Notes: generated by a model not told the origin, from the letters alone. 64,000 nucleotides of DNA from an uncultured bacterium (GCA_949290395.1 CASERQ010000002.1:194727-258726), one strand, 5' to 3'. Positions 20,222-30,201 are shown, numbered from the stretch's first letter. Numbers and translations are program-made.

Positions 20222-21638
20222 TAAAGCACTTGAGCTCTTTTTTAACCTCTAAAGCGATTTCTATTTGGCCCTTACCTCCATCAACAATAATTAAATTTGG
20301 CATTTCACCTTTTTCTTCAATAAGTCTTTTGTATCTTCTTGTAAGAGTTTCACGCATTGAAGAAAGATCGTCTTTTGTGTTGTAACCTTGGATGTTGAAT
20401 TTACGGTACATCTTCTTACAAGGTACTCCATTAATAAATACAACCATAGCCCCGATTGCGTTGGTACCTTGTAAGTGAGAATTATCAAAAAGTTCAATAT
20501 GGGTTGGAATTTCCATATTTAAAATGTTTCCAAGTCTTTCCAAAAGGTCCAAAACATCATCATCTAGTTTTGCTGTTAAGAAATGTTCATCTAATGCTTC
20601 TTTAGCGTTTATTGCAACTGTATCTAAAACATCATGGAGTTGACCTTTACTTGGAGCAAAAACATTAGCATTTTCTAAATAATTGATTAAGTTATCTTTA
20701 ATTTCTTCGTTAGAAACGATGATTTCACTAGGAATTGAGTTAATTAAGTAATACTGATAAATAATTTCACTAACAAATTCATCAATTTCGCCAATTAATT
20801 CATAACAAAATGTCCTTTTTGTTAATAAAACGCCTCCTCTATATGAAAAAAGAGCAATCGCAATATAGTTTTCTCTTATATGAAAGGAGAAAAAATCTCG
20901 ATTAATTTTATCTTTAAATTCAACTGTTTGTTTTTCTGTGATGTGATTAATTGAATCCAGCATCTTTTTATATTCAAGAGCATTTTCAAAATCGAGTTTA
21001 TCTGAAGCTTTTTTTATCTTTTCCTTTAAATCTTTAACTACTTCAGTATTTTTCCCTTTTAAAAAATCACGAATATTATCAATAATTTCTTCATATTTTT
21101 CTTTCTCAATCTTGTTTATACAAGGAGCTAAACAACTTCCGAGATGATAATAAAGACAAGGTAATTTCGGAACGTTTTTGCATTTTCTTAAAGGGAATAA
21201 TTTATTAATCATATCAAGCACTTCATAAGCGGCGCTACTATTAGGAAAAGGACCATAATATTCGCATTTTTTGTCTTTAACATTCCTTGCTAAACTAACA
21301 TAAGGATGTTCAATTTTTTTATGAATTGCAAGATAAGGATAATGTTTATCATCCATAAGCAAAATATTATAACGAGGATGATTTTTTTGAATTAAATTCA
21401 TCTCGAGAATAAATGCTTCTTTTTCGCTTTTAGTGATTATAGTTTCAAAATGATGAACATGAGAAACCATGGCAGCAGTTTTGCCATTATGTGCCCTTAA
21501 AAAATACTGAGAAACTCTCTTTTTAAGGTTTTTAGCTTTTCCGATATAAATGATTTCATCATTTATGTCGTGCATTAAATAGCAACCTGGTTTATCAGGT
21601 AAAAGTTCAATTTCTTTTGCTAAAATTTCATTCATCAT
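20214..21638 (-). pseudogene. uvrC: UvrC excinuclease subunit, N-terminal 474 aa, truncated by deletion/frameshift
   Basis: Incision subunit of UvrABC nucleotide excision repair. The GIY-YIG nuclease (DEIIYIGKAKNLKKRV, about residues 14-92) makes the 3' cut. The Cys-rich segment and UVR domain (about 190-230, KKASDKLDFENALEYK) bind UvrB. The RNase H-like domain keeps its Asp motifs (LFDNSHLQG and IIVDGGKGQIE). It then ends as ELKCFNG-stop, where family members continue into GLxKDDKH(R)T. That His is the third residue of the Asp-Asp-His triad for the 5' cut. Start ATGATG overlaps the mutS2 stop by 4 nt. Assembly error remains possible. Confidence 0.85.
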
Positions 21639-23923
21639 TTAAGAGTTATAATGGTCGAACCACTTCCTCCATCAAGTTCACTTCCAATTTTAAAAGAAGC
21701 GACATTCTTCTTTGTTTTTAAGAATTTATGGATACCTTCTCTTAATTTTCCACTTCCATATCCATGAATTACTTTAACTTCTTTAAGATTTCTTAAAACA
21801 CAGTCATCTAAATACTTATCTAGAGTAATAAGTGCATCATCTACTCTGTAACCTATTAAATTTAGAGAAGATGAAACATTTTTTTGCCCTAAAATGTATT
21901 TATCTAAGTTAACCGATGATTTTACAGCATTTTTTGGAGCTTCTATAATCTCGCATTGATCTTTTGTAGCATTAAGCGTAAACCCATCGCTAGTAAGAAT
22001 TCTTAGTTTATTGCCGTTTTCAGACACAACTTTACCTGCGACATCAAGCGATTTAATTGTTATATAGTTACCAACAGTAATATTTTCGTTTTTCTTTTTC
22101 TTAACATTGATTTTATCGAGTTTTTCTTCTGCTTTTTTAAGGTTTTTGTCCTTCAAGAAAGCATTATAAATATTATTAATTTCGTTATATTTATCATTTA
22201 AGAAAACATCAAATTTATCAATTTTTTGATTTTTAAGCTTATTTTCTCTTTCTTTTAATTCATTTTCTTTTTTTGAAAGTTCTTCTTTTAGCTTATTTAA
22301 ACTATCTTGTCTAAGCTTTAATTTCTCATCTTTTGTCGATAAGTATCTTTCTTTTTCATTAAGAGCATGTAGCTTTTTATCATCTTCGCTTTCAAAAGAA
22401 TCATTATAAATTTTCTTCGCGTCGTTAATAATTTCGCTATCTAAACCAAACTTTTTACTTATCAAAAACCCATAACTCTTACCACTTACACCTAACAAAA
22501 TCTTGAATGTTGGAGTAACGTTTTTTTCATTGAAAATGAAAGAAGCATTAAGAATATTGCTATTTGTTAAACCATATTTTTTGAGCAATTCATAATGTGA
22601 TGTGATTAAAGAAAGCGTTCTAGTTTTTAGTAATCTTTTTACTATAGCAACGGCTAAAGCCTCGCCTTCTTTAGGGTCTGTACCAGTACAAAGTTCATCA
22701 ATTACTACTAAATCATTACTAGTTACTGACTGAATTATTACTGAAACATTACTAATATGTGCTGAAAACGTTGATAAATTGTTTTCTATCGATTGGCTAT
22801 CACCGATATCAATATAGATGTTATCGAAGACACACATTTCACTATCAACAGAACAAGGAATAGCTAAACCAATCTTAATCATATAAGCACATATCGCTAC
22901 TGTTTTAAGTGCAATTGTCTTACCTCCAGCATTAGGTCCACTGATAATCATTAAGGTCTTATCTTTACCTAAAACAAAGTCATTTCCTACACATACTTCT
23001 TTGTTTATTAAAGGGTGTTTTGCGTTATATAACTTAAAGCATTTGTTAGTATTTAAAATGGGAATATTAGCATCTATTTCTTTTGCATATTTTGCTTTAC
23101 AACTAAGGAAATCTAATTCGCCCAGAATTTCATTGTTGTTAATTAATTCATTTCCTTTTTCTACTACTTTTGTTGTTAATTGATAAAGAATCTTATTTAT
23201 TTCATCTCTTTCTTTAATTCTTAAAACTGCTAGTTGATTTTCTAGTTCTAAGACTTCTTTTGGCTGAATAAATGTTGTTTGACCACTATCAGAAACATCC
23301 TGAACAATACCCTCTACACTAGCTTTATAAGATGTGCTCACAGGAATTGCATAATGACCATTACGCATAACAAAATTGTCTCCAGATAATTTATCCTTAA
23401 ACTTATTAAAAATTGAATTTAAAGATGAATGAATGCTTTTATTTAATGATTGAATGCTTCTTCTTATATTAAAAAGTTCTTTTGAAGCGCTATCTTTAAC
23501 AGTATTATCAGTTGAAATTGCATTAGAAATTTCACTATATAATTGTTCATCTGCTTTTAAAGCCATGAACAATTCATTTAAATATGATAAATCTTCTCTG
23601 ATTTTCAATGAATATTTAATCACATCAACTGTTGTTTGAATTTCCTGCTTAATTGTATTTAATGTTAATTCGTCAAAAACATTGCCTTTTTTTGCGTATG
23701 AAATAGCTTCATACATATCAATTTCGCTTCTAATAGGAAAATCGTTATATAAGTTTAAAACAGTTTGAGTTTCTTTAAGTTTATTCAGTTCTTTGCTTAA
23801 AAAATTAAAATCTTTAGATGGTTTTAATTCATCTATTTTTTTACTAGCAATTAAAGTCTTTGAATAAGCTTTTATATTCTCTTTAATTTTATTAATTTCT
23901 AATACTACTTCTAAGTTTTCCAT
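21635..23923 (-). CDS. mutS2: Endonuclease MutS2
   Basis: MutS-family ATPase that acts on branched DNA and, in Bacillus, on collided ribosomes. It has an N-terminal core/clamp, Walker A SGPNAGGKTIALKT near 335, ABC-type Walker B LVVIDELCTGTDP near 405, a long coiled coil (about 510-620), and a C-terminal Smr nuclease domain (VKVIHGYGSGKLREGIHKFL near 715-735). The 762-aa length is usual. There is no mutL or mutS1 nearby. It leads the mutS2-uvrC-320aa series. No Shine-Dalgarno is evident before the ATG. Confidence 0.95.
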   Translation of the reverse strand: MENLEVVLEINKIKENIKAYSKTLIASKKIDELKPSKDFNFLSKELNKLKETQTVLNLYNDFPIRSEIDMYEAISYAKKGNVFDELTLNTIKQEIQTTVDVIKYSLKIREDLSYLNELFMALKADEQLYSEISNAISTDNTVKDSASKELFNIRRSIQSLNKSIHSSLNSIFNKFKDKLSGDNFVMRNGHYAIPVSTSYKASVEGIVQDVSDSGQTTFIQPKEVLELENQLAVLRIKERDEINKILYQLTTKVVEKGNELINNNEILGELDFLSCKAKYAKEIDANIPILNTNKCFKLYNAKHPLINKEVCVGNDFVLGKDKTLMIISGPNAGGKTIALKTVAICAYMIKIGLAIPCSVDSEMCVFDNIYIDIGDSQSIENNLSTFSAHISNVSVIIQSVTSNDLVVIDELCTGTDPKEGEALAVAIVKRLLKTRTLSLITSHYELLKKYGLTNSNILNASFIFNEKNVTPTFKILLGVSGKSYGFLISKKFGLDSEIINDAKKIYNDSFESEDDKKLHALNEKERYLSTKDEKLKLRQDSLNKLKEELSKKENELKERENKLKNQKIDKFDVFLNDKYNEINNIYNAFLKDKNLKKAEEKLDKINVKKKKNENITVGNYITIKSLDVAGKVVSENGNKLRILTSDGFTLNATKDQCEIIEAPKNAVKSSVNLDKYILGQKNVSSSLNLIGYRVDDALITLDKYLDDCVLRNLKEVKVIHGYGSGKLREGIHKFLKTKKNVASFKIGSELDGGSGSTIITLK

Positions 23924-23986
23924 ACTCTACAATTCAAAACATAAACTTTCTATCAATTAATAATTTTACGATAAATATCATATTTT

Positions 23987-24015
23987 TTCACTTTTTAATC
24001 ATTTAATGCTATAAT
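23987..24015 (+). promoter_or_regulatory. Promoter of rnhC, probably giving a leaderless mRNA
   Basis: TTCACT (23987-23992), 17 nt, then perfect TATAAT (24010-24015). Only 7 nt separate the -10 from the rnhC ATG at 24023 and no Shine-Dalgarno is present, so transcription should begin at or next to the start codon. Confidence 0.65.
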
Positions 24016-24022
24016 CAAGTCA

Positions 24023-24955
24023 ATGATAACCATAAAGGTCAGCAAAAATAATCTCGAAAAACTCGAAAAAACTTATTTTGATTATATCGTAGAAAGAAAT
24101 ATCGGATATATTCTTTTTGTTGCGAAAACCGATAAAAACGTAATTACTGCCTACGATAATAAAAAAGGAGAAACCTTTAAGGTTACAATTCAGGGTGAAA
24201 ACTCTTTTGAAATTGCTGAAAACTGGGCAACTTCACCAGGTTCTTTGCCTAAAAAAGCAAAAACACAAACAGAAAAAATTGTTTTTTTGGATATTGATGA
24301 ACAAATCGGAAGTGACGAAGTTGGAACAGGTGATTTTTTTGGTCCAATTGTTGTTTGCGCGTGTTACGCAAATCACGACACTATAAAAGTGATTGAAGAT
24401 TATGGAATCACAGATTCAAAAAAGATGTCTGATCAAAAAATTCTTGAAATAGTTCCAGCATTACTTAAAAAAGTTCACTACTGCTGCAAAATTATGAGCA
24501 CCGAAAAATATAATGAAGCTATTAAAAAAGGCTATAACATGAATCAAATTAAAGCGTTAGCCCATAATTATGTTCTTTTGAAACTTCATTCACGTTGTCC
24601 TTATGTTAAAAATGTTTATGTTGATAAATTTTCTTCTGAAGATAAATATTACGAATATTTAAGTAAATTAAAACCGGAAAACATTCAATCAAATATTGTT
24701 TTTAGAGAAAAAGGCGAACTTTGTTTTCCTAGTGTTGCTTTAGCAAGTAACATTGCTCGTTATACTTTTTTAGTAACCATGAAAGAGATTGGCGATAGAT
24801 ATAACGTCAAAATACCTCTTGGAGCAGGCAAAGAAGTTAATGAATTTGCAAAAAAGTTCATCGATAAGTTTGGCATCGATGAACTTAATAAAATCGTTAA
24901 ACAAAATTTTAAGAACTATACTGAAGTAAGTTTAAAAACTTTTTCTCTTATTTAG
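24023..24955 (+). CDS. rnhC: Ribonuclease HIII
   Basis: Cleaves the RNA strand of RNA-DNA hybrids. It has an N-terminal TBP-like (DUF3378) substrate domain of about 85 residues, then the catalytic domain with IGSDEVGTGDFFGPIVV near 93-109 (the Asp-Glu pair typical of HIII). Further acidic residues lie in DSKKMSD and VYVDKF. The 310-aa length is normal. It is a lone plus-strand gene whose 3' end overlaps convergent rluD by 8 nt. It looks leaderless. Confidence 0.95.
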   Translation: MITIKVSKNNLEKLEKTYFDYIVERNIGYILFVAKTDKNVITAYDNKKGETFKVTIQGENSFEIAENWATSPGSLPKKAKTQTEKIVFLDIDEQIGSDEVGTGDFFGPIVVCACYANHDTIKVIEDYGITDSKKMSDQKILEIVPALLKKVHYCCKIMSTEKYNEAIKKGYNMNQIKALAHNYVLLKLHSRCPYVKNVYVDKFSSEDKYYEYLSKLKPENIQSNIVFREKGELCFPSVALASNIARYTFLVTMKEIGDRYNVKIPLGAGKEVNEFAKKFIDKFGIDELNKIVKQNFKNYTEVSLKTFSLI

Positions 24956-25859
24956 AAAGTCTCTCAACTACTTCTTTAAAATAATTAGGTAAGTCGCATT
25001 CTAGACTTATCTCTTTTTTTAATATTGGATGGAAAAATGTTAGTTTATAGGCATGTAATAATTGTCCATTACTATATAAATTAGTGCTACCACCATATAA
25101 TTTATCGCCAACTATAGGATGTGAAATAGAAGACATATGAACTCTGATTTGATGTGTTCTACCTGTTTCAAGTTTACATCTAATAAGTGAATAATGATTA
25201 AAACGCTCTAAAACTTCAAAATGAGTGATGGCTTCTTTCCCGTTTTGATTATCGATTGTCATTTTTAATCTATTTGTTTTATCTCTTCCTATTTTTCCAA
25301 TTATTTTTCCATGATCGCTCCTAATTACGCCATCAACAAGTGCAATGTATTCTCGGTGCATGGAATGTGCTTCAAGTTGTTTTGCAATTTCTTTATGAGT
25401 GTAATTATCTTTACAAATTAAAAGTAAGCCACTGGTATCTTTATCAATTCGATGAACAATACCAATACGTTCTAAACCATTTACTGTAGATAATTCTTTT
25501 TTTGCGTAAATTAAAGCATTAACAAGTGTATCATTGTGGTGGCCATCACCTGGATGAACTACAAGACCTTTTGGTTTATTAATAACAAGCAAATAATCAT
25601 CTTCATAAACAATATCTAGATTATATTCATAAGGTAATAAATCATCATTTGATTCTCTATGTTGATAATTAACTACAACTTCATCATTCTCTTTAACTTT
25701 ATAAGAAGGTGAAATTTTTTCATTATTAACCAAAATATCGCCATTTTTAATTAAATTAGAAAAATAGACTCTTGAATTTAAAGAGTCTAAGAGGGTTAAA
25801 GCTTTATCAAGCCTTAACCCTTCAATATTTTTTTCTATTTTATATACTTTTTTCTCCAT
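24948..25859 (-). CDS. rluD: 23S rRNA pseudouridine synthase, RluD family
   Basis: Converts uridines to pseudouridine in rRNA. An N-terminal S4 RNA-binding domain (LRLDKALTLLDSLNSRVYFSN) precedes the catalytic domain with the signature GIVHRIDKDTSGLLLICK near 132-150, where the Asp is the catalytic nucleophile. The length is 303 aa. It overlaps lspA by 20 nt, the common lspA-rluD pairing, and converges with rnhC. Specificity (RluD versus other RluA-family members) cannot be fixed from the sequence alone. Confidence 0.92.
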   Translation of the reverse strand: MEKKVYKIEKNIEGLRLDKALTLLDSLNSRVYFSNLIKNGDILVNNEKISPSYKVKENDEVVVNYQHRESNDDLLPYEYNLDIVYEDDYLLVINKPKGLVVHPGDGHHNDTLVNALIYAKKELSTVNGLERIGIVHRIDKDTSGLLLICKDNYTHKEIAKQLEAHSMHREYIALVDGVIRSDHGKIIGKIGRDKTNRLKMTIDNQNGKEAITHFEVLERFNHYSLIRCKLETGRTHQIRVHMSSISHPIVGDKLYGGSTNLYSNGQLLHAYKLTFFHPILKKEISLECDLPNYFKEVVERLSK

Positions 25860-26517
25860 CTTTGGTTTCGCTATCTTGAGAAACGGTTTCGTTTTGAACT
25901 CCAGCTTTATTTTCTTTAACTTCGTTTTCTTTTTCTTCTAGCTTTTTGACATTTTCGTTATGTTCTTTTTCTTCTTTAGAAGTTTTAATTTCATCATAGA
26001 TTAAATAACCAATTAACATGAATATTCCAACTACTAAACAAGCATCAGCGATATTAAAAATACCAAAATTAGGCCACCAAGATTGAATAGAGATAAAATC
26101 AACCACTCCCCTATCAAAGAAGAATGTTCTATCAATTAAATTTCCGATATCTCCACCAAGAATTAAAGCTAAAGTAACTCCAAAGAAAGTATTAATCTTT
26201 TTGTCCTTGTAAATAAGATAAAACGCATAACCTATTAAAAATAATGCAACTATCCAAGACAATAAAACAAAGATAATTCTAATCCAAAGAGTATCGTCTC
26301 CCATTCCAAAGGCTGCGCCTGTGTTATAAACAAGGGTAAAATCAATAAATCCAGGAATAAAAGGAGTTGGTTCACCAAGAGTTAAGAAATTTTCAGCTAA
26401 AACTTTAGTGACTTGATCTATAACAATTGCAGCAACTGCAATTGAGAAAAAATAAATTAAGAAAACAAGATATTTTTTCCAATTTATTTTCTTAATGTTT
26501 TCAAGCATCTTGGACAT
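25840..26517 (-). CDS. lspA: Lipoprotein signal peptidase (signal peptidase II)
   Basis: Membrane aspartyl protease that removes signal peptides of prolipoproteins. Four hydrophobic segments fall within residues 15-170. The catalytic Asp residues are in GGDIGNLIDR near 120 and FNIADACLVVG near 150. An AAGGAG ribosome site is 7 nt before the ATG at 26517, although this overlaps the ileS end by 34 nt. At 225 aa it is longer than usual (~160) because of a charged Glu/Lys/Asn tail (about 178-225). Substrates with lipoboxes are encoded here (malE and the large surface proteins). Confidence 0.94.
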   Translation of the reverse strand: MSKMLENIKKINWKKYLVFLIYFFSIAVAAIVIDQVTKVLAENFLTLGEPTPFIPGFIDFTLVYNTGAAFGMGDDTLWIRIIFVLLSWIVALFLIGYAFYLIYKDKKINTFFGVTLALILGGDIGNLIDRTFFFDRGVVDFISIQSWWPNFGIFNIADACLVVGIFMLIGYLIYDEIKTSKEEKEHNENVKKLEEKENEVKENKAGVQNETVSQDSETKDGEKSI

Positions 26518-29231
26518 AGATGTGCTCCTTCAACTTCTGTGATATCTTTTGCATCATAATAATTCCAGCATCTATCACATTTAATTCCATCATGTTTTAA
26601 AACTTTAGAATTAGATAATTTACCTTCATTTTCAGTTAAACTATCATCAAATTTAACTTCACTAACGATAAATAATCTAGCAAGTTCTTCTTTTGAGAAT
26701 TTAGCAAGTTCAGCTTTTAAATTAGCATCCCTGATATTTAAAACAAGTAAAGCTTCTTGAGCACTACCGATTTCGCCCTTGTTTCTACTATTTTCAAGTG
26801 TTTTTAAAGCTTCATCTCTAAGTTCTTTTACAAGTTTATAAGATTCTAAAACCGATGAAGAATAAACACTGCTCTTATTAGGATATTCATAATACATAAC
26901 GTTATCTTTACTCTTTAATGGATAATTTTTGTTAACTTCATCCATTGTGAATGGAATAATTGGATTTAATAATCTCATTAAAGTAAAGCAGCATTCATTT
27001 AAAACAGTTTGAACTTGTTTTCTTCTTAAACTATCTTTGTCTTCGCAATATAAGATGTCTTTTGCAATATCAAGATAGAAGCTTGATAAATCATCACTCA
27101 TAAATTTAAGGATTTCACTAACACCATTAATAAAATTATATTTATCAAAAGCGTCAATTACTTTATTTTTAACATCTTCTAATCTTGCAAGAACAAATAA
27201 ATCAATTTCTTCAAATTCTTTTACTTTATCTTCTTCTTTAAAAGTATCTTCAAGTGAACCATTAGAAAGATTTCCCAAGATGAATCTAAATGTATTTCTG
27301 ATTTTTCTATATTGTTCACTGATTGTTTTGACAATACTTTCAGAAATTCTAACATCTTGTTGATAATCGGTTAATGCTGCCCATAAACGTAAGATATCGG
27401 CGCCAAAACTATCAATAATCTTTAAAGGATCAAGTCCATTTCCTTTAGATTTAGACATTTTCTCCCAGTGTTCATCCATTACAAAGCCATGGGAAACACA
27501 GGTTTTATATGGTGATTTACCAGTAACAGCTAAAGAAACAATTAGTGATGAATTGAACCAACCTCTATATTGGTCACTTCCTTCTAAATATAAATCAGCA
27601 GGATACTTTAAACCTCTTTCTTTTAAAACGCCACTCCAGCTCGAACCACTATCAAACCAAACATCCATGATGTCTTTTTCTTTTTTGAAGATTCCATTTG
27701 GAGAATGTTCATTCTTGTAGCCTTCTGGTAAAAGGTCTTTTTCATCTAATTTGTACCAAATATTAGAACCATTTTCTCTTACAAGTTTTTCAATATGGTC
27801 AAAAACTTCTTTTTCAAGAATTGGAGTTCCATCTTCGCAATAAATTACAGGAATTGGTACGCCCCATGCTCTTTGACGTGAAATACACCAGTCAGCACGA
27901 TCTTTAATCATGTTAACCATTCTTGTCTCGCCCCAAGCTGGTGACCATTTAACTTCGTGAATTGCATTAATTAAATCTTCTCTAATTGGATCAATCGAGC
28001 AGAACCATTGTGGTGTAGCTCTAAAGATAACTGGTTTGTGTGTTCTCCAATCATGAGGATAAGAGTGAACAATTTCCTTAAGTCCTAATAAATGTTTATT
28101 TTCAGTTAAAATTTGAATTACTTCTTTATTTGCATCTTCATAGAATTTGCCAGCTAAACGTGGTCCGCAGTCTTCCATCATGTAACCATGTTCATCAACT
28201 GGACAGTATGGTTTGATGCCATATTTTAAACAAACAAGGAAGTCATCCATACCATGACCAGGAGCAATGTGAACAAGTCCAGTACCGCTATCAGCAGTAA
28301 CATAATCTCCTAAAATCATTAAAGAATCTCTATCATAGAAAGGATGTTTTAAGACGATTCCTTCTAATTCACTTCCCTTAATTGTTTTGATTAAGTCACA
28401 TTTTGTAAGTCCTAATTCACTTACTAATGTACTAGCTAACTCCTGAAGAAATACTAATTTTCCACTAGAAGTATCATAAACGCCATATTCAAACTCAGGA
28501 TTTGCACAAACCGCTAAGTTAGCAGGTAATGTCCAAGGTGTTGTTGTCCAAATTAAAACATGAGTATCTTTGTCTAAAATTCCTTTACCATCTTTTACAT
28601 CAAGAGAGACATAAATTGTGTAAGCTTTAACATCAGCATATTCAATTTCGGCTTCAGCTAAAGCACTTTCACTACTTGGTGACCAGTAGACTGGTTTAAG
28701 TCCTTTATAGATGAGGCCTTTTTCAGCCATTACTGCAAAACAATGAATTTCGTTAGCTTCAAATTCTGGTAACAAAGTTAAATAAGGATGATTATAATCA
28801 CCTAAAACACCAAGCCTTCTTATACCACTTTTTTGGTTCTCTACTTGACTTAAAGCGTATTCTCTACATTTTTCTCTAAAATCAAAAATTGGAGTTGTTT
28901 TTCTATTAACACCACTTTTTGTAACCATGTTTTCAATTGGTAAACCATGTGTATCCCAGCCAAGAACAAAAGGTGTCTTAAAGCCAGACATATTCTTATA
29001 TCTAACAACAAAATCTTTAAGAACTCTGTTTAACATGTGGCCACAATGCATTGCACCATTAGCATATGGTGGGCCATCATGAAGCATAAACTCAAGGTCT
29101 TTGCCTTCATTCATTTTGCTATATACATCTTCTTCTTTCCATTTTTGAACAAGAACAGGTTCTTTTTTATTTAAGTTACCTCTCATTTCAAAATTGGTTT
29201 TTGGCATTAAAAGTGAATTTTTAACTTCCAT
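26484..29231 (-). CDS. ileS: Isoleucyl-tRNA synthetase
   Basis: Class I synthetase for tRNA-Ile. HIGH-type motif: DGPPYANGAMHCGHMLN near 50-66. KMSKS is in HWEKMSKSKGNGLDP. A C-terminal zinc finger (CDRCWNYYD and CPRCLKTL) is present, as in bacterial-type IleRS. I start it at 29231 (MEVKNSLLMPKTNFEMRG; 915 aa) because AAAGGAG lies just upstream. The longer frame would run into the T-box terminator. Regulated by a T-box. It overlaps lspA. Confidence 0.97.
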   Translation of the reverse strand: MEVKNSLLMPKTNFEMRGNLNKKEPVLVQKWKEEDVYSKMNEGKDLEFMLHDGPPYANGAMHCGHMLNRVLKDFVVRYKNMSGFKTPFVLGWDTHGLPIENMVTKSGVNRKTTPIFDFREKCREYALSQVENQKSGIRRLGVLGDYNHPYLTLLPEFEANEIHCFAVMAEKGLIYKGLKPVYWSPSSESALAEAEIEYADVKAYTIYVSLDVKDGKGILDKDTHVLIWTTTPWTLPANLAVCANPEFEYGVYDTSSGKLVFLQELASTLVSELGLTKCDLIKTIKGSELEGIVLKHPFYDRDSLMILGDYVTADSGTGLVHIAPGHGMDDFLVCLKYGIKPYCPVDEHGYMMEDCGPRLAGKFYEDANKEVIQILTENKHLLGLKEIVHSYPHDWRTHKPVIFRATPQWFCSIDPIREDLINAIHEVKWSPAWGETRMVNMIKDRADWCISRQRAWGVPIPVIYCEDGTPILEKEVFDHIEKLVRENGSNIWYKLDEKDLLPEGYKNEHSPNGIFKKEKDIMDVWFDSGSSWSGVLKERGLKYPADLYLEGSDQYRGWFNSSLIVSLAVTGKSPYKTCVSHGFVMDEHWEKMSKSKGNGLDPLKIIDSFGADILRLWAALTDYQQDVRISESIVKTISEQYRKIRNTFRFILGNLSNGSLEDTFKEEDKVKEFEEIDLFVLARLEDVKNKVIDAFDKYNFINGVSEILKFMSDDLSSFYLDIAKDILYCEDKDSLRRKQVQTVLNECCFTLMRLLNPIIPFTMDEVNKNYPLKSKDNVMYYEYPNKSSVYSSSVLESYKLVKELRDEALKTLENSRNKGEIGSAQEALLVLNIRDANLKAELAKFSKEELARLFIVSEVKFDDSLTENEGKLSNSKVLKHDGIKCDRCWNYYDAKDITEVEGAHLCPRCLKTLRK

Positions 29232-29248
29232 ATTCAACTCCTTTAAAA

Positions 29249-29430
29249 TAAAAAAATCCTTAGAATATCTAAGGACGTAATTTACGCGGTACCACCTTAG
29301 TTCATCTAAAATTAGATGCACTCAATAAAGTTGTCGTTTTCTAGAAAGTGATACCTAATAAATGATTATTGTTACCTTTCACCAAACGTAACTCGCTTCT
29401 TAATATCCTTTTTATTAGACGTGTCTTTCA
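29249..29430 (-). ncRNA. T-box riboswitch leader of ileS
   Basis: The conserved T-box TAAGGTGGTACCGCG is on the minus strand at 29285-29299. Downstream is an intrinsic terminator: 8-bp stem TCCTTAGA/TCTAAGGA (29257-29275), 3-nt loop and a T-run. Upstream is a Stem I-like region (AGCGAG...GGTGAAAGG). A candidate ATC (Ile) specifier lies at 29350-29352, but I did not fold it. Uncharged tRNA-Ile would favour the antiterminator and raise ileS expression. Confidence 0.9.
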
Positions 29431-29439
29431 ACTGCTAAT

Positions 29440-29468
29440 ATGTTAAATAATTTATGTAATTTTTGCAA
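29440..29468 (-). promoter_or_regulatory. Promoter of the ileS T-box transcript
   Basis: TTGCAA (29463-29468) and TAACAT (29440-29445) with 17-nt spacing on the minus strand, placing the start just upstream of Stem I. Between here and 29600 (toward the plus-strand XRE gene) I see only AT-rich sequence. Confidence 0.5.
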
Positions 29469-29600
29469 CCGATAAAATTATGACTAAAAGAGCTGAAAAT
29501 ATTATAAGTTTAAGACAATTCTTAGCAACTTTTTTGGTGTTTATCACTTTCAGTTTTTTGCTAAACTTGTTTTTAAAATTAGTCTAATTTCTAATTACTT

Positions 29601-29630
29601 TTGATATTTATATCATTCGTTTTGTATTAA
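29601..29630 (+). promoter_or_regulatory. Possible promoter of the XRE gene
   Basis: TTGATA (29601-29606), 18 nt, TATTAA (29625-29630), 12 nt before the ATG at 29643. No Shine-Dalgarno precedes the ATG, so the mRNA would have a very short leader. Confidence 0.35.
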
Positions 29631-29642
29631 AATATTAACAAT

Positions 29643-30170
29643 ATGAGTCAAAAACCAATTTATAAAATCAAAGAATTAATGTTGATGAATGGAATAAGCG
29701 AAGAAAAGCTTATTACTGATTTGAATTTAACTCCCGAAATGTTTAAAGCATGGGAAAACGGAATGACAATTCCCGAAGAAGATTTAGCCAGAATAGCAAG
29801 ATATTTAAATGTAACTTATGATTATTTCTTTTTAGATGTAGAAATTTTGCCATCAAAAGGCGGAAAGCATTCTACTTCTTCTAGTAATGTTAAAAATAAT
29901 GAAGTTCCTAATGAACATAGAAGTTTCTTATCTTCCTTATTTAATTTCACTCCAATTAAAAAAGATTCAGATACAAAAGTTAGTAAAAAAGCTTCAATTA
30001 TTGTTTCTTCAATTTTTCTTATTATTTCTCTAGCTTTATTACTTTATTTTAGCTTGACCCTTACAAGCGAAGGAGTTAATTATAATTTATATTTCTTTTT
30101 GATTATTCTATTTTTAGTTCTCTTCTTGATCTCAGCTACTTCTTTATTCAAAGCAATTAAAAGAAAATGA
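29643..30170 (+). CDS. Membrane-anchored XRE-family DNA-binding protein
   Basis: Predicted transcriptional regulator of 175 aa. An N-terminal Cro/CI-type helix-turn-helix (residues 7-65, ending ARIARYLNVTYDYFF) is joined by a Ser/Asn-rich linker to two membrane helices (about 118-138 and 146-168) and a basic end. The layout suggests an inner-face DNA-binding domain tethered to the membrane. It is alone on the plus strand, divergent from ileS and convergent with ftsZ, sharing a bidirectional terminator. It ends in TGA, showing TGA is a stop here. Targets unknown. Confidence 0.85.
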   Translation: MSQKPIYKIKELMLMNGISEEKLITDLNLTPEMFKAWENGMTIPEEDLARIARYLNVTYDYFFLDVEILPSKGGKHSTSSSNVKNNEVPNEHRSFLSSLFNFTPIKKDSDTKVSKKASIIVSSIFLIISLALLLYFSLTLTSEGVNYNLYFFLIILFLVLFLISATSLFKAIKRK

Positions 30171-30200
30171 AAAGTTCCTTCCCTGGTGGAAGGAACTTTT
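30170..30200. terminator. Bidirectional terminator between XRE gene and ftsZ
   Basis: Perfect 13-bp inverted repeat AAAAGTTCCTTCC/GGAAGGAACTTTT with a 5-nt loop (30183-30187). A-run and T-run flanks serve both converging genes. It touches the last base of the XRE stop and ends just before the ftsZ stop. Confidence 0.9.
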
Positions 30201-30201
30201 A

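Noticed and set aside
29232..29321. Longer N-terminus for IleRS
   Set aside because: The added codons lie in the T-box terminator; AAAGGAG and the family start support 29231.
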